The notes under the pieces: generated by a model
Database searches by the model: none
What the model saw: the letters and a program-made list of their open reading frames with translations, nothing else
What the model was told of the DNA's origin: nothing
DNA from: Aquibacillus saliphilus
GTDB taxonomy: Bacteria; Bacillota; Bacilli; Bacillales; Amphibacillaceae
Length of the DNA stretch: 64,000 bases
Direction of reading: 5' to 3'
Assembly: GCF_020404745.1 (NCBI RefSeq)
Contig: NZ_JAIZAP010000005.1
Location: 151,138-215,137 of the forward strand
Shown: one piece after another, positions 1-7,357 of the stretch
Layout: every line of letters starts with the position of its first letter
How positions within the stretch are numbered: position 1 is the first letter of the stretch
Position numbers and translations under genes: made by a program

Positions 1-31
1 TGCATATGATAAATATCTATAATGGTTTGAT

Positions 32-70
32 GAAGGGATATTGCTTTAATGCAATATCCCTTCTTTTATT
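32..70 (+). terminator. Rho-independent terminator for a gene left of the window
   Basis: A 13-bp perfect stem (GAAGGGATATTGC with its complement, 6-nt loop) is followed by a T-rich run on the plus strand. It would stop a plus-strand gene entering from the left. The same stem lies just downstream of the minus-strand spore protein gene and may serve it too, although the minus side has no good U-run. Confidence 0.7.
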
Positions 71-326
71 AAGGATTATTTTTCTTCATCTGCTCCTGAG
101 CCATTCTCACCATTTCTTTGACCATATTCCCACCTATATTTCCACCAATCTTACCAGCATCTTTTGCTTTAATGTTTCCATTATAGCCCTTATTAAGTTG
201 TATTCCTTGGTCTCCCGCAGCCTCATACTTAGCATCTTGTGGATCATTTGTATCAGTAACTCTCGCTTTTAATTCATCTAATGCCTGTCGTGCCCCAGGT
301 ACTAGTATTTTATTTCTTCGTGCCAT
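69..326 (-). CDS. Alpha/beta-type small acid-soluble spore protein
   Basis: 85 residues, normal for the family. Alpha/beta SASPs coat DNA in the dormant spore and are degraded at germination by the protease GPR. Visible hallmarks are the N-terminal VPGARQALDELK segment, a KYEAA stretch where GPR cleavage would be expected, and the C-terminal helix-turn-helix with KIGGNIGGNMVKEMVRMAQ, matching the family pattern GxxGGxxxKxxVxxA. The middle (residues about 22-50) is more divergent than in SspA/SspB, so this is probably a minor variant. The AAGAGG ribosome site precedes the ATG. It follows the YozQ-like gene by 38 nt, so the two may share a forespore transcript; no sigma-G promoter was clear. 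Confidence 0.87.
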   Translation of the reverse strand: MARRNKILVPGARQALDELKARVTDTNDPQDAKYEAAGDQGIQLNKGYNGNIKAKDAGKIGGNIGGNMVKEMVRMAQEQMKKNNP

Positions 327-364
327 CTGGCAAACCTCTTCTCTTCGCTAAGGTGAAACTTCAA

Positions 365-601
365 TTAATAACCTTCTCTAGGAATATCTTCGCCCTTCTT
401 ACCATTTAACTTGCCATCTTTACCAACAGAATCTATTTTGCCATCAATCGAACCTTCTGTATAACCATCAGAAGCCTGCTCATGAGTAATCGCGGTACCT
501 TGTGACAACTGATCAGTACTTTGGTAATCAGAAGGATCATACGTCTTTTCAGCTACTTTATTTGCATCTTGTTGGCTTACCTTTTTATTATTTTTTGCCA
601 T
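365..601 (-). CDS. YozQ-like small protein (DUF4025 type)
   Basis: 78 residues, hydrophilic, no membrane segment. The segment EKTYDPSDYQSTDQLSQG, followed by a THEQASDGYTEGSIDGKID stretch, resembles the small YozQ/DUF4025 proteins of Bacillus as I remember them; this is recall, not a search. Function is unknown. A strong ribosome site (AAGGAGG) lies upstream of the ATG. Its position directly before a spore protein gene suggests, as inference only, expression during sporulation. Confidence 0.6.
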   Translation of the reverse strand: MAKNNKKVSQQDANKVAEKTYDPSDYQSTDQLSQGTAITHEQASDGYTEGSIDGKIDSVGKDGKLNGKKGEDIPREGY

Positions 602-668
602 TATTAATCCTCCTTTTTCTTACATATATATGTTTTGTTTAATCGTTTGAAATTATTACTTTGTTTAT

Positions 669-974
669 CTAGAGATTTTCTGAAATAGTATTAAGTTCTT
701 TTAATAACACATCTACCTCTTCCTCCTTTAAGAGTAAAGGTATTTGGTCATTTACGGTAATTGTACATGAATCCCCCAATTCACTTTGTCTTGATAAATA
801 ATCTTTTAACACACCTATTTGTTTGATTGACAAGGTTGATTCTGTGTCTAATTGTTTAACCTTCTTTAAATAGAACGAATGATCATCATTTGAATAATTC
901 CCACTAAAAATACTGCCCTCAAATCCGGCCAAATAGCACCACTTCTTTCTTTTATAGTAATGGTAGTATTTCAT
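669..974 (-). CDS. Hypothetical protein, 101 aa
   Basis: I do not recognise this protein. The N-terminus is basic and tyrosine-rich (MKYYHYYKRKK) and the C-terminal half is acidic with likely helices. There is no signal peptide or membrane span. No convincing Shine-Dalgarno precedes the ATG, which lowers confidence in the start. It lies between the hydrolase terminator and the YozQ-like gene on the same strand. Confidence 0.5.
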   Translation of the reverse strand: MKYYHYYKRKKWCYLAGFEGSIFSGNYSNDDHSFYLKKVKQLDTESTLSIKQIGVLKDYLSRQSELGDSCTITVNDQIPLLLKEEEVDVLLKELNTISENL

Positions 975-1017
975 TGTTTTTGTTAATTATGTAAATCTAA
1001 AGTAGTATCTTCTAACT

Positions 1018-1044
1018 GAAAAATCCATTCAATAATTGAATGGA
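1018..1044 (-). terminator. Terminator of the membrane-anchored hydrolase gene
   Basis: A 10-bp stem TCCATTCAAT/ATTGAATGGA with a single-base loop centre is followed on the minus strand by TTTTT. It sits 13 nt past the stop codon of the upstream hydrolase. Confidence 0.75.
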
Positions 1045-1056
1045 CTTTGCTAATCT

Positions 1057-2010
1057 TCACCTTGATAATGTACGGTCAATAAAATCTTCTAATCGTTTTT
1101 GATATTCTGAAGTTGCTACTTCATATGCCTTGGTATGACCTGCATCTGGAACAATCCAAAATTCCTTCTCACTGGTAGCAGCAGCAAAAATTTCATGTGC
1201 CATTTCAGTTGGTACAAGTTCATCTTTATCACCATGAATGATGAATAATGGTCGTGTATTCTTTTTTACTTGTTTAATTGCAGAAGCTTCTTTAAAATTG
1301 TAGCCAGCTCTTATATCAGTAATCACGCTGGTTATCTGCATAAGTGGAAAAGGTGGTAAGTTGTAAAGGTGTTTTAACTGATAAACTAATTCATCTTTGA
1401 CAGAAGTATAACCACTATCGGCAATAATCCCCTTAACCTCAGTTGGTAAATCCTCCCCACTTGTCATTAAAACTAGGGATGCTCCCATTGAGTTCCCGTG
1501 CAAGAAAATAGTATCAGCTTGTCTCTTATCAGTTAATTCATCTATCCAGGATAGATAATCTAAACGATCGTGCCAGCCATATCCGATATAATCACCCTGA
1601 CTTTCACCATGTCCTCTTGCATCAGGCATCAATATATCAAATCCTAGATCATAATAAAATTTAACTAAATCACCCATTTGATCATTAAATCCCCTATAAC
1701 CGTGTGCTAGGATAACCGCTTTTTTAGTCTTTTGACTATTTCTTAGATACTTTGCTTTTAAAAGTAATCCATCATAGGAAACTTGTTCGATAACTTCAAA
1801 TTTCTGATTATCATACCAACCCTGCGCTTTTTCTATAATTACCTGATTCTGTTGATTTGAAAATACTTCAACCGCTTCTGTACCACTATATAATTCTATT
1901 TCTTCACCGCGTTTAACACTTTGGCTATAAAAATAATTTCCAGCTATCAGTAGTCCAGAAGTAAATAATATAAAAACTAAACTAATTATCAAATAAATCC
2001 GCCTCTTCAA
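1057..2010 (-). CDS. Membrane-anchored alpha/beta hydrolase (YqkD-like)
   Basis: 317 residues. Residues about 5-27 form one hydrophobic segment (signal anchor), so the enzyme should face the outside. The hydrolase fold follows: the oxyanion region AHGYRG near 102-107, nucleophile elbow HGNSMGA with Ser174, acid Asp263 in IHGDKDELVP and His292 in DAGHTKAY. This matches the YqkD-type family annotated as serine hydrolases of unknown substrate. The start is TTG with a good GAGGTGA site six bases upstream. It is divergent from the NhaC gene, with a 181-bp shared upstream region, and ends in its own terminator. Confidence 0.8.
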   Translation of the reverse strand: MKRRIYLIISLVFILFTSGLLIAGNYFYSQSVKRGEEIELYSGTEAVEVFSNQQNQVIIEKAQGWYDNQKFEVIEQVSYDGLLLKAKYLRNSQKTKKAVILAHGYRGFNDQMGDLVKFYYDLGFDILMPDARGHGESQGDYIGYGWHDRLDYLSWIDELTDKRQADTIFLHGNSMGASLVLMTSGEDLPTEVKGIIADSGYTSVKDELVYQLKHLYNLPPFPLMQITSVITDIRAGYNFKEASAIKQVKKNTRPLFIIHGDKDELVPTEMAHEIFAAATSEKEFWIVPDAGHTKAYEVATSEYQKRLEDFIDRTLSR

Positions 2011-2191
2011 TTTATATCACCTCGGGGATCCTAATCACTCGGGCTATTATCCTACAGACATTATAGACTAAATACACAAGTTTAAGGGGTTCATTTAGAA
2101 TTTTTCCAGAAAATCCAGTGTTAGTTATACATAATTTAGTAGAACAACCACAGGATAAGCTGAAGCAATTAACTGAAAATAGGTGAGAATC

Positions 2192-3595
2192 ATGGAGCAA
2201 AGTTGGCTTTCTATCATTCCATTTCTAATTGTTATACCAATTGCAATGATTACAAAACAAGTTTTACCGGGATTAATTTTGGGTTTATTAGTTGGATCCT
2301 ATCTAATTTCTCCTTCTCTAATTGGCGGGATGGAAACAATGCTTGGTTATGTCGTCCAAGCATTAATTGATGAAAATAATATTAAAGTGATTGTGTTCCT
2401 ATATGTATTCTCTGGACTCATCGGGATGATTAAGATGACTGGAGGGGTGAAAGGATTTGTAGAGAAAGCAGCAGAACGAATAACTACCAAGAGACAAGCA
2501 TTGCTACTCACTTACGCTTCAACAGTTGGAACCTTTAGCGCTCCCACATTTCGGTTTGTAACGATCGCTCCAATAATGAAAGCACTATTAAAAAAGGTCA
2601 AAATGTCAACAATGGAATTAGGTTTTGTCATTGAAACAACCGCAACACCAATTATTGTATTAATACCTGTAGCAACAGCCTTTGTCGGTTATATGGTCTC
2701 AGTTATCCAAGTTTCGACTCAAACAATGGGTGTAACAACAGATCCATATTCTTTGTTCATACAGAGCATTCCATTTAATTTTTTCGCCTTTGTGATCATA
2801 CTACTCGGAATATATTTAAGTTTCTTTCATCCCTCACATACAGATGCACCAACGCAAATGGATGACGAGGAGGAAGATGATGATTGGCATGACTGTCACC
2901 CAGCCGTTTCAAAAGATCTTCCAACAAAACCTTTGAACCTGTTAGTACCGATAATTCTGGTTATTTCGCTTACACTCTTTTTGACCTGGTGGGACGGCCA
3001 TACGGAGGGTTATTCATTTTTCCAAGCCTTTATTAAGGCAGATGTATTAGAAGCTATGGTAGTCGCATTACTAATTACATTGGTTATCTCGATATTCTTT
3101 TACATTATTCAACGATTTAAACTAAATAAATTAATTTCTAGTTTTATTATAGGTGGAAATGAGTTAATGTCAGTAATCGTCTTATTATCCGTTGTTTGGG
3201 GACTTTCTTCTGTCACTGATGATTTAGGTTTTTCAGGATTTGTAACAGCCCATACTGACTGGATACCAATCATGTTTATCACGCCTATGTTATTTGTTTT
3301 CGGCTCAACTGTATCGTATTTTATCGGTTCAGCTTGGGGAACTTGGGGTATTTTAATGCCACTAGGATTGTCTCTTGCTAGTGTCGCAGATATATCGTTA
3401 CCACTAATGATCGGTGCAGTGTTTGCTAGTGGTTCTTTTGGTGCCTTTGCATCACCATTAAGCGATGACACGAATACATTAGCTAAAATATTGGATTTGA
3501 CTGTAATGGATTATGCCCGGTTCAAATTAAAACCTGCACTCATCGCAGCTGGGATAACAACTGTATTATACACTGGAGTCTCCTTTATTTTTTGA
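2192..3595 (+). CDS. NhaC-family Na+/H+ antiporter
   Basis: 467 residues with about eleven hydrophobic segments. The family signature is seen as the paired loops TFSAPTFRF (around residue 115) and FGAFASPLSDD (near 427), which line the ion path in NhaC-type transporters. An acidic cytoplasmic loop (DDEEEDDDWHD, near 230) separates the two halves. I chose ATG 2192 because AGGTGA lies five bases upstream; the in-frame GTG at 2183 is inside that ribosome site. The family exchanges Na+ or organic substrates for H+; the exact substrate cannot be read from sequence. In a possibly halotolerant bacterium Na+ extrusion is plausible. Confidence 0.82.
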   Translation: MEQSWLSIIPFLIVIPIAMITKQVLPGLILGLLVGSYLISPSLIGGMETMLGYVVQALIDENNIKVIVFLYVFSGLIGMIKMTGGVKGFVEKAAERITTKRQALLLTYASTVGTFSAPTFRFVTIAPIMKALLKKVKMSTMELGFVIETTATPIIVLIPVATAFVGYMVSVIQVSTQTMGVTTDPYSLFIQSIPFNFFAFVIILLGIYLSFFHPSHTDAPTQMDDEEEDDDWHDCHPAVSKDLPTKPLNLLVPIILVISLTLFLTWWDGHTEGYSFFQAFIKADVLEAMVVALLITLVISIFFYIIQRFKLNKLISSFIIGGNELMSVIVLLSVVWGLSSVTDDLGFSGFVTAHTDWIPIMFITPMLFVFGSTVSYFIGSAWGTWGILMPLGLSLASVADISLPLMIGAVFASGSFGAFASPLSDDTNTLAKILDLTVMDYARFKLKPALIAAGITTVLYTGVSFIF

Positions 3596-3658
3596 TAACC
3601 AAGAATCCCGTGCGAACACGGATTAGCATAGCAGGGAATCGAATTCAGCAAATCAACT

Positions 3659-3693
3659 AAAAAATCACGCACTAGGGTGCGTGATTCATTTTT
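3659..3693. terminator. Bidirectional terminator between nhaC-type and cwlO-like genes
   Basis: A 10-bp perfect stem AATCACGCAC/GTGCGTGATT with a TAGG loop is flanked by an A-run on the left and T-rich sequence on the right. It serves both convergent genes. Confidence 0.85.
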
Positions 3694-3697
3694 ATTT

Positions 3698-4957
3698 TTA
3701 ATTCATTATACGACGAACATGGCCAGTAAATCTCTGCTTCCAGTAGCTATTATTCATGTCTGCATAAGCTACTCCAGTAGAACTTTGTGAACCTAAAAAT
3801 TTGTTTCCACCTACATAGATACCTACATGCCCATTTGTCTTATAAGTATTAAAGAAAACAAGATCACCAGGTTTCATTTCGCTAACTGATACTTTTTGTC
3901 CTGTTCCGCTGAGTGCACTTGTACTAGCACCTATGTTAATGCCAATTTGAGAAAATGCCCAGCTAACAAATCCAGAACAATCAAAGTAACCATTGGCAAT
4001 ATCAGAAGAAGATCGACCCGCTCCTAATCTATAGGTAGAATTTCCGAAATATCTACTGCTTGCGGATATTATTCCGCTTAAATTCCCACTAGTGGCAACT
4101 GATTGAGTACTTGTTGGCTTAGAAGCTGAACTACTAGTATTACTTGATGAGTTATTATTTCTTGATGATTCTTGACTTAACGTTTGTATTTCCGACTGAC
4201 TTCTTTCAGCTTGCTGTATTCTATTTAAAATAGCTGATTCTTGTGAAGCTAAATTGCTATCTTCTAGCTGTAAATCTGATTTCAAAGCAATATTTGATTG
4301 CCTTTTATCTTGAAGCTCTTCCTTTAATAAATCACTTTGCTCTTTTTGCTCTACTACTAAAACCTGCATTCCCTCTAATTCAGTTTTCATATCTGTAAGT
4401 TCAGTAAGTTTTTCTTCTACTTTACTTTGTTTCTTTTCTAAAATCTCTTCATCTTGTTGATGCTCTGATAGAAGATTAGAGTCTGCTTCTACAATTTTAG
4501 ATACTAATACAACCCGATCAATAAATTCACCAAAGCTTTTCGAATCAAAGATTACTTCTAAATAACTAAAGCTTCCACCACTTTTTTGCAAGGCTGCAGC
4601 TCGTTGTTTAATTACTTCGAATCTTTTCTCTATTTCTTCTTCTACAACTGCAATTTCATCTTCTAAAATTGCCACATCTTCTTCCGATTGTAAAATATCA
4701 TCTTCAGTTTCTTCTAACATGTTTTGATTGTATTCTATCGATTCTTCAAATCGGTCAATTTCTTCTTGTAAATCGGTAAGTTCAGCCTCTACTGCTTGAA
4801 TATCCTTATCAGCTTTTTGAATACCTTCTTGAACTTCTGATCTTTCTTGTTTGATACTTTCTAAATCAGGTTCAGCTTTAACATCAGTTGCTGAAAATAA
4901 ACTTCCTAACACAACTAATGTCATGGTGTACAGAGCAATCAGCTTTTTATTTAGCAA
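3698..4957 (-). CDS. CwlO-like D,L-endopeptidase (coiled coil + NlpC/P60)
   Basis: 419 residues. Residues 1-28 are a signal peptide cleaved after VKA. A long coiled coil (about 30-260) follows, then a Ser/Asn/Thr-rich linker (about 261-290) and an NlpC/P60 domain (about 292-419) with Cys327 in FDCSGF and His377 in NGHVGIYVG. The architecture is that of CwlO, which cuts D-Glu-DAP bonds in peptidoglycan during elongation and is activated by FtsEX through the coiled coil. The third catalytic position reads GSQSSTG, so a Gln or another polar residue replaces the His seen in some relatives. The start is TTG with a GGGGGA site. In B. subtilis cwlO lies beside trxB; here it is about 36 kb away. Confidence 0.85.
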   Translation of the reverse strand: MLNKKLIALYTMTLVVLGSLFSATDVKAEPDLESIKQERSEVQEGIQKADKDIQAVEAELTDLQEEIDRFEESIEYNQNMLEETEDDILQSEEDVAILEDEIAVVEEEIEKRFEVIKQRAAALQKSGGSFSYLEVIFDSKSFGEFIDRVVLVSKIVEADSNLLSEHQQDEEILEKKQSKVEEKLTELTDMKTELEGMQVLVVEQKEQSDLLKEELQDKRQSNIALKSDLQLEDSNLASQESAILNRIQQAERSQSEIQTLSQESSRNNNSSSNTSSSASKPTSTQSVATSGNLSGIISASSRYFGNSTYRLGAGRSSSDIANGYFDCSGFVSWAFSQIGINIGASTSALSGTGQKVSVSEMKPGDLVFFNTYKTNGHVGIYVGGNKFLGSQSSTGVAYADMNNSYWKQRFTGHVRRIMN

Positions 4958-4992
4958 TCTCTTTCCCCCGCTTTCAACTTATCAATCAATTA

Positions 4993-5006
4993 TGTAAACG
5001 TTTTTA
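4993..5006. promoter_or_regulatory. Possible cre (CcpA) site upstream of the cwlO-like gene
   Basis: TGTAAACGTTTTTA matches 13 of 14 positions of the CcpA consensus TGWAANCGNTNWCA. It sits 36 bp upstream of the start codon. One match in AT-rich DNA is weak evidence. Confidence 0.3.
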
Positions 5007-5083
5007 TATTATTAAGTTTGTTATTCTATTAACTTAAAAAAGATTATCACAGTCCGAATTATAACACTTGTAAATGACAGGAA

Positions 5084-5101
5084 TGTAATAGAAGTATTAC
5101 A
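5084..5101. promoter_or_regulatory. Inverted repeat TGTAAT-N6-ATTACA upstream of cwlO-like gene
   Basis: A perfect 6-bp inverted repeat about 130 bp upstream of the start codon. The half-site equals the WalR half-site TGTAAT, but WalR uses direct repeats with 5-nt spacing, so the assignment is uncertain. The rest of 4958-5160 shows no gene. Confidence 0.25.
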
Positions 5102-5164
5102 ATTATATTTCAATCATTAATAATAGAAGATTTTAACGAAAGTCTAGTTATTTAAACAAAGAAA

Positions 5165-5190
5165 AAGATCTACCTATGTTGGTAAATCTT
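5165..5190 (-). terminator. Second terminator downstream of tmRNA
   Basis: Minus-strand hairpin AAGATTTACC/GGTAGATCTT followed by TTTTCTTTG. It lies about 165 bp beyond the tmRNA terminator and would stop read-through into the cwlO-like promoter region. Confidence 0.55.
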
Positions 5191-5333
5191 CATTTCCACA
5201 TTTATATAATATTTCTATTATTTAATTTTTTATTACTAGCTTTTCAAAAGCCTTTTTGATCTATGTAAAAAATCTAATTACTAGATTATGATAGCTATAT
5301 TAATAGAAACCAGAGCCAATGGTTACAGGAAAT

Positions 5334-5361
5334 AAAAAAACCACCAATTATGTATTGGTGG
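5334..5361 (-). terminator. tmRNA terminator overlapping the mature 3' end
   Basis: The 8-bp stem CCACCAAT/ATTGGTGG followed by seven U residues starts inside the tmRNA: its 5' arm contains the CCACCA that forms the mature 3' end. Processing must therefore open or trim the terminator hairpin to release the acceptor end. Confidence 0.8.
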
Positions 5362-5718
5362 AGACGGTGGGAATCGAACCCACGTCCAGAGATATCGCCA
5401 CTCAGGCATCTACGAGTGTAGTTGGTATATTAGTAATTCGCTCGCTTTTTGGCCTGCCAACAGGCTTCCAAGGAGCTAGTCTGATTAATCTCTTCTATCC
5501 ATCCTCAGACGGTGGACGATAGCGTATCCCGCTTCATTTGAGACCCTTCATCTACTCACACGGGCGATGGTAGGAAGGATCCTTTAGTGCTACTTACGCA
5601 GCTGCTAAAGAGTAATTTTGTTCTTTGCCAGTTATTATTGGCGTGTAACGTTTTACGAGACGTAACCTCGACGCGCAACCTGAGCTCAATCTACCCCTGT
5701 CGAATCCGTAACGTCCCC
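5356..5718 (-). ncRNA. ssrA: tmRNA (transfer-messenger RNA)
   Basis: 363 nt. The 5' end GGGGACGTTACGGATTCGAC and the 3' end with GGTTCGATTCCCACC, acceptor stem and encoded CCA are diagnostic. The tRNA-like domain carries the alanine-type G-U pair region. The tag frame is at 5594-5629 on the minus strand and reads GKEQNYSLAAA followed by TAA, ending in the usual LAA-type degron. tmRNA rescues ribosomes stalled on broken mRNAs, tagging the nascent chain for ClpXP; clpP is also in this window. Its protein partner gene smpB lies 128 bp upstream on the same strand, the standard Bacillaceae arrangement. Confidence 0.97.
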
Positions 5719-5846
5719 ATATAAAAGGGTACAACGGGAAACAAGAAGGATTAAGCATTCTTGTATATTAAGTTGTTATTGTCTTTACGACACTATTTAT
5801 TATAACAGACTAGCAGTATTTTTCAAGTCTTTCTAACTGGTAATAG

Positions 5847-6311
5847 CTACCTCATATTGTCCTTGATAGCCCGATCGATATCACGTTTTGCTTGTTTTTG
5901 CTTCAAATCCTCACGCTTGTCGAATTTCTTCTTACCTTTACCTAATCCTATTAAAATCTTTGCTACACCATTTTTTATATACATTTTTAAAGGAACTAAC
6001 GCATAACCTGCCTGTTGTGTTTCCCCGATCAACTTATCAATTTCTTTACGATGAAGGAGCAACTTTCTAGTCCGTGTAGGTTCATGGTTAAATTGATTCC
6101 CTTGCTCATAAGTCGCTACGTGCATATTATAAAGTAGAGCTTCTCCCCTTTCAATACGGGCAAAGCTATCCTTCATATTGACTCGACCTGCACGAATCGA
6201 TTTAATTTCAGTCCCTTTTAATACGAGACCTGCTTCAAATGTTTCTTCAATAAAAAATTCATGATTTGCTTTTCTGTTTTGTGCTATGACCTTCCCCTGA
6301 CCTTTTGGCAT
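5847..6311 (-). CDS. smpB: SsrA-binding protein SmpB
   Basis: 154 residues, normal length. SmpB binds tmRNA, mimics the missing anticodon arm and delivers it to stalled ribosomes. Recognisable are [20 protein letters not shown], the [13 protein letters not shown] strand and LLLHRKEI, plus a basic C-terminal tail (residues about 128-154, [20 protein letters not shown]) that enters the mRNA channel. A GGAGGT site precedes the ATG. It lies between rnr and ssrA in the conserved rnr-smpB-ssrA order, here interrupted on the rnr side by one opposite-strand gene. Confidence 0.97.
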   Translation of the reverse strand: MPKGQGKVIAQNRKANHEFFIEETFEAGLVLKGTEIKSIRAGRVNMKDSFARIERGEALLYNMHVATYEQGNQFNHEPTRTRKLLLHRKEIDKLIGETQQAGYALVPLKMYIKNGVAKILIGLGKGKKKFDKREDLKQKQAKRDIDRAIKDNMR

Positions 6312-6463
6312 AACCGTTACCTCCTACTTGCTCGTGAGATATATTTTAACAGAAAAAAAGCTTAAGTTCCAATTTAACTTGTACCTGTGAACTCAAGGGT
6401 TAGACAATCGGGCTTCATTTATGAGAGTATTAGTTCAAATTTATTGTTAAAGGGGTATGACAT

Positions 6464-7324
6464 GTGAATCAAGGAATACTACAAATGAGAAAATTAACTG
6501 TTGATGACATAGCATTAGTCCAGCAGATGGAAACGAATATAATAGATGATTATATCCTAAGAATCTTTCCGGAACTTGTTCAATCACACTCCAATGCAGT
6601 ATATGGGTTATTTAACCAAACTAACTTAGTTGCTATTGGTGGTTATACTATATTTCCAGGTGGATACGCCATGCTCGGAAGATTAAGAAGTGATCAGCGC
6701 TATCGATTGAAAGGTTATGGTACTGAAATATTATCTTATATAAAAAAAGAATTGGAAAGAGACCCTTCAATAAATTGGATCGGAGCGAACACGAATGATG
6801 CTAACATTGCAGCTCGACGTGTAATCGAAAATCTTGGTCTCACAAAAGTAACCAAACTTCATTCCTTACCGGTTACTAATAAAAATATAATTGGTGGTCG
6901 AACAGGTCAAGTTTGGAAAAGGATTGAGACACTAGCAGAAAAGAAAGAACTAATTGGATCAATTGAAGCGAATGCATTAGGTGTTTATCCATTTGAGTGT
7001 TACTACCCCTTTCCACTAACTATGGAATTGCTAACAGATGAGCATTTAAATCAATCACATTTTTTCAGGAACTCTTCCAACGACCGGTTTATGGTAATTA
7101 AAAATGACCAAAAGCACGAGTGGTTTGCTCAAGTTAAATACTTCTGGAATGACCATTTTGAACAACCAGGATTTTGGAACACGGTTTTCGCATATACAGA
7201 ACAAGAACCTGAAGCTATTAAGGCGTGGATTGATTTTTCACAACAAGGCTTTGACAACATTCCAACAACAGACGCTTTTGAAATTACTGATGCTTGGATT
7301 TTATATGGGAAATGGGTTAACTAA
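6464..7324 (+). CDS. GNAT-fold N-acetyltransferase with extra C-terminal region
   Basis: 286 residues. The N-terminal half (about 1-155) has the GNAT pattern: a strand around YAMLGRLRSDQRYRLKGYG with the acetyl-CoA loop R81-L-K-G-Y-G86, then TEILSYI and the NDANIAARRVIENLGL helix (about 112-127). Residues about 160-286 are an extra region I cannot assign, rich in aromatic residues. The substrate is unknown. The start is GTG with AGGGG eight bases upstream. The gene runs opposite to its neighbours and splits rnr from smpB, which suggests a later insertion. Confidence 0.7.
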   Translation: MNQGILQMRKLTVDDIALVQQMETNIIDDYILRIFPELVQSHSNAVYGLFNQTNLVAIGGYTIFPGGYAMLGRLRSDQRYRLKGYGTEILSYIKKELERDPSINWIGANTNDANIAARRVIENLGLTKVTKLHSLPVTNKNIIGGRTGQVWKRIETLAEKKELIGSIEANALGVYPFECYYPFPLTMELLTDEHLNQSHFFRNSSNDRFMVIKNDQKHEWFAQVKYFWNDHFEQPGFWNTVFAYTEQEPEAIKAWIDFSQQGFDNIPTTDAFEITDAWILYGKWVN

Positions 7325-7327
7325 AGA

Positions 7328-7357
7328 AAATAGACGTGGACTTATCCACGTCTATTT
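7328..7357. terminator. Bidirectional terminator overlapping the rnr stop codon
   Basis: A 13-bp perfect stem AAATAGACGTGGA/TCCACGTCTATTT, 4-nt loop. The rnr stop codon (7352-7354 on the minus strand) lies inside the right arm. It serves the convergent GNAT and rnr genes. Confidence 0.8.

Noticed and set aside
3600..3650. Possible second hairpin after the NhaC gene
   Set aside because: Only short imperfect pairing (CCGTGCGAACACGG); the clear terminator lies just downstream.
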